From CAZAKZ01 sp964485695 (GTDB taxonomy: Bacteria; Planctomycetota; JAFGQW01), in NCBI GenBank assembly GCA_964485695.1, contig CAZAKZ010000207.1:1-8369 (forward strand): DNA of 8,369 nt. Reading direction: 5' to 3'. A program made the translations under genes and the position numbers. Positions 6,077 through 8,369 of the stretch are shown piece after piece (within the stretch, counting starts at the first letter, position 1; each line of letters opens with the position of its first letter). The notes under the pieces are model-generated. The model was not told the origin of the DNA. It saw nothing but the letters and a program-made list of their open reading frames with translations, and searched no databases.

Positions 6077-6658
6077 ATGCCGAACGATACCACACTTGAG
6101 GCCGAGAAGACCCAGGTCCGCCTGGCCGGATTCGGCGGGCAGGGGATCGTACTGTCGGGAATGATCCTCGGCAAGGCGGTTTCCCTGTTCGAGGGCGACA
6201 ACGCAGTCATGACGCAGAGCTACGGCCCCGAGGCACGAGGCGGGGCCTGCAGCGCGGACGTGGTGGCCTCTGCCGGCCGGGTGGATTACCCGAAGGTGAC
6301 AAGCCCGGACGTTCTCGTCCTGATGTCGGAGGAAGCGGCGCGTACCTACGGCCCTGACTGCGCGGAGGGCGCAACCGTGCTCGTCAACGAGAACCTGGTC
6401 AAGAGCGTTCCCGACCGCGCCGGCCTCAACGTGCACAAGGTTCCCGCGACGGCGATCGCTGAGGGGCTCGGGCGCGTGATCGTCGCCAACATAGTCATGC
6501 TTGGTTTCATCACGGCGGTTACCGGCATCGTGAGCTATGACTCCATGAAACAGGCCGTTCTGGACAGCATCCCGCCGGGCACCGAGGAACTCAACCTGGC
6601 TGCGTTCCAGGCCGGATACGATCACGGAACCGGGCTGGAGAAAGGGCAATCCGTTTGA
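6077..6658 (+). CDS. korC: 2-oxoacid (2-oxoglutarate):ferredoxin oxidoreductase gamma subunit
   Basis: The 193-residue gamma subunit, which binds CoA and completes the active site formed by alpha and beta. The glycine-rich motif GFGGQGIVLSG (18-28) and SYGPEARGGACSADV (48-62) are diagnostic, as is the hydrophobic NIVMLGFITAVTGIVS (138-153). The ATG follows the korB stop by one base. Its likely ribosome binding site is the purine-rich sequence encoding the basic tail of korB. Its TGA shares one base with the ATG of hdrA (TGATG at 6656-6660). Together with korD, korA and korB it forms a complete four-subunit enzyme in one operon. Confidence 0.95.
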   Translation: MPNDTTLEAEKTQVRLAGFGGQGIVLSGMILGKAVSLFEGDNAVMTQSYGPEARGGACSADVVASAGRVDYPKVTSPDVLVLMSEEAARTYGPDCAEGATVLVNENLVKSVPDRAGLNVHKVPATAIAEGLGRVIVANIVMLGFITAVTGIVSYDSMKQAVLDSIPPGTEELNLAAFQAGYDHGTGLEKGQSV

Positions 6659-8369
6659 TGAACAGCGATCATGAAGATATGCAGAGCGACCGGCCTGAAC
6701 CGAGGATCGGCGTCTACGTATGTCACTGCGGCTTGAACATCGGCGGCTCACTGGACTGCAAAGAAGTGGCCGAGTATGCCGGCACGCTGGAAAATGTGGT
6801 GTTCAGCGAGCACCAGCTCTACACGTGTTCCGAGCCGGGCCAGGAGAAGATCAAGCAGGACATCGTGGAGCACAAGCTGAACCGCATCGTCGTAGCGGCC
6901 TGCTCGCCCCGCATGCACGAGCCCACCTTCCGAAACTGCATCAAGGCGGCAGGGCTGAACCAGTATCTTCTGGAAATGGCCAATATCCGAGAGCACTGCT
7001 CGTGGGTGCATCTGCACGACAAGGAGAGCGCGACCGAAAAGGCCAAGGACCTGGTGGGCATGTCCGTGGCCCGCGCACGGCTGCTCGAACCGCAGGAAGA
7101 GGTGGACATTCCCGTCATACGGAAGGCGCTGGTGATCGGCGGTGGCGTAGCCGGGATCCAGGCGGCGCTCGATCTTGCGGACTCCGGTTACAAGGTGACG
7201 CTCGTCGAGAAGGAGCCCAGCATCGGTGGACGGATGGCGCAGATCGACAAGACGTTCCCGACCATGGATTGCTCCATCTGCATCCTGGCGCCGAAGATGG
7301 CCGAGGCGGGGCGCCACGAGAACATCGATCTGATGACGCTGACCGAGGTGAGCGATGTCAGCGGCTATGTAGGCAATTTCAACGTAACGTTGAAACACAA
7401 GGCCCGCTATGTCACCTCGGAGTGTTCGTCCTGCGGCGAGTGCACGAAGGTCTGCCCGCAGCGCGCGCCCAACGAGTTTGACATCGGGTTGGCTACCCGC
7501 AAGGCTATCTACTTGCCGTTCGCCCAGGCCGTACCTTCCAAGTACCTGATCGACATGGGGCTTTGCCTCAACAAGGATGGTGTCCGCGTGTGCGAGAAGT
7601 GTGTGGAGGTCTGTGACCGGAACTGCATAGACTTCAAGGACGAGGATACCGAGGAAACAACTGAAGTCGGCACGATCGTCGTATGTACGGGAGTAGACGT
7701 CTTTGACGCCTCCAAACTCCCCCAGTATCAGTACAAGAGAGCGCCGAACGTTATTACGAGCCTCGAATTCGAGCGCATGATCAATGCCGGGGGGCCGACG
7801 AACGGGGAGCTTATCCGCCCCTCGGATCACATGATTCCGAAGACCGTCGCATTCCTGCAGTGTATCGGCTCCCGTTCCGAGAAGAACAACCCCTACTGCA
7901 GCAACGTTTGCTGCATGAATACGATCAAAGATTCGCTTCTGATCAAGGAGCATTGGCCCGAAACGGAAATCGAGGTCTTCTACATCGATATCCGCGCCTT
8001 CGGTAAGGGTTTCGAAGATCTTCTGCAACGCGCCAAACAGTCCGGCGTCAAGTTCACCCGAGGGCTGCCGGGAGAAATCGTGCCGCTCAAGAACGGCAAC
8101 CTGAGGCTGTTGGGCGAAAAGACGCTCTCGGCCTCGTTGTACAGCGTGGAAAGCGAAATGGTGATCCTCTCGGTAGGGCTTGAGCCGAGCGAGGGCAGCG
8201 AAGCGATCCGCAAGGCCCTGACGCTTTCGCAGGCCAAGGGCGGGTTCTTCATGGTTGCGCATCCGAAGCTGAGACCCGTAGACACCGCAAGTCGCGGCAT
8301 ATTCCTCGCGGGGTGTTCGGAAGGGCCCAAGGACATTAAGGACGCGGTGACCCAGGCCAGCGCGGCTGC
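6658..8369 (+). CDS. hdrA: HdrA-like FAD/iron-sulfur subunit of a heterodisulfide reductase-type complex, 3' partial
   Basis: HdrA carries the FAD of HdrABC-type complexes and is the proposed site of flavin-based electron bifurcation between ferredoxin and a lower-energy couple. I translated it codon by codon: 570 residues, no stop, open at the right edge. Landmarks: N-terminal domain with VYVCHCG (19-25), YTCSEPGQ (55-62) and CSPRMHEPTFR (82-92); FAD dinucleotide motif GGGVAG (161-166) with Glu184 ending strand two; C205-S-I-C208 followed by LAPKM; ferredoxin motif C256, C259, C262, C266; a second cluster motif C303, C312, C315, C319 (plus C323); and QCIGSR (401-406) with YCSNVCCM (413-420). 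The start ATG shares one base with the korC stop and has GGAG/AAAGGG upstream. HdrA proteins are about 650 residues or longer, so roughly 80 or more residues, probably including another ferredoxin domain, lie outside. Cys counts and context fit HdrA better than QmoA, but partner genes are unseen. Confidence 0.93.
   Translation, partial: MNSDHEDMQSDRPEPRIGVYVCHCGLNIGGSLDCKEVAEYAGTLENVVFSEHQLYTCSEPGQEKIKQDIVEHKLNRIVVAACSPRMHEPTFRNCIKAAGLNQYLLEMANIREHCSWVHLHDKESATEKAKDLVGMSVARARLLEPQEEVDIPVIRKALVIGGGVAGIQAALDLADSGYKVTLVEKEPSIGGRMAQIDKTFPTMDCSICILAPKMAEAGRHENIDLMTLTEVSDVSGYVGNFNVTLKHKARYVTSECSSCGECTKVCPQRAPNEFDIGLATRKAIYLPFAQAVPSKYLIDMGLCLNKDGVRVCEKCVEVCDRNCIDFKDEDTEETTEVGTIVVCTGVDVFDASKLPQYQYKRAPNVITSLEFERMINAGGPTNGELIRPSDHMIPKTVAFLQCIGSRSEKNNPYCSNVCCMNTIKDSLLIKEHWPETEIEVFYIDIRAFGKGFEDLLQRAKQSGVKFTRGLPGEIVPLKNGNLRLLGEKTLSASLYSVESEMVILSVGLEPSEGSEAIRKALTLSQAKGGFFMVAHPKLRPVDTASRGIFLAGCSEGPKDIKDAVTQASAA

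Noticed and set aside
5122..6210. 362-residue minus-strand open frame opposite korB
   Set aside because: Antisense shadow of a gene with unambiguous TPP-binding motifs.
6748..8262. 504-residue open frame on the minus strand
   Set aside because: It lies wholly antisense to hdrA, whose + frame has clear FAD and iron-sulfur motifs. The minus-strand product has no recognisable domain and low-complexity composition typical of a GC-rich shadow frame.
1..8369. CRISPR array, tRNA, rRNA, insertion sequence or defence genes
   Set aside because: No regularly spaced repeats, cloverleaf sequences, transposase motifs or terminal inverted repeats were seen; the window is filled by metabolic genes on one strand.

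Overview
The window (8369 bases, GC-rich, nearly every base coding on the + strand) carries two adjacent metabolic modules from what looks like an anaerobic bacterium. Shine-Dalgarno sequences, ATGA/GTGA stop-start overlaps and a four-subunit ferredoxin-dependent 2-oxoacid oxidoreductase next to HdrA point to a strict anaerobe that relies on ferredoxin electron chemistry. Split methylmalonyl-CoA mutases and HdrA occur in both bacteria and archaea, so I do not assign a phylum.

Module 1 (1-3399) is the methylmalonyl-CoA pathway: the catalytic large subunit of adenosylcobalamin-dependent methylmalonyl-CoA mutase (5' end outside the window), a 169-base gap holding a long imperfect hairpin, the separate cobalamin-binding small subunit, the MeaB/ArgK-type GTPase that protects and reloads the mutase, and methylmalonyl-CoA epimerase. 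Together they interconvert (S)-methylmalonyl-CoA, (R)-methylmalonyl-CoA and succinyl-CoA, and keep the B12 enzyme active. The biotin carboxylase/carboxyltransferase that would link this to propionyl-CoA is not in the window.

A 276-base gap (3400-3675) separates the modules. It holds a 19-codon ORF with a good ribosome binding site, several small inverted repeats, and a pyrimidine-rich stretch unlike the flanking genes. I see no convincing terminator or promoter in it.

Module 2 (3676-8369) is a tightly packed operon in the order korD-korA-korB-korC-hdrA: a two-cluster ferredoxin subunit, the alpha, TPP-binding beta and gamma subunits of a 2-oxoacid (probably 2-oxoglutarate):ferredoxin oxidoreductase, then the FAD/iron-sulfur HdrA subunit of a heterodisulfide-reductase-like complex, which runs off the right edge. 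Succinyl-CoA is the likely shared metabolite: module 1 makes or consumes it, and the oxidoreductase interconverts it with 2-oxoglutarate using ferredoxin. HdrA would then connect that ferredoxin pool to other carriers by flavin-based bifurcation or confurcation.

The individual gene families are all known. The points most worth a second look are the Kor-HdrA linkage, the two structured intergenic regions, and the basic C-terminal tails on two Kor subunits, one of which encodes the next gene's ribosome binding site. I found no clear evidence of a wholly new system.
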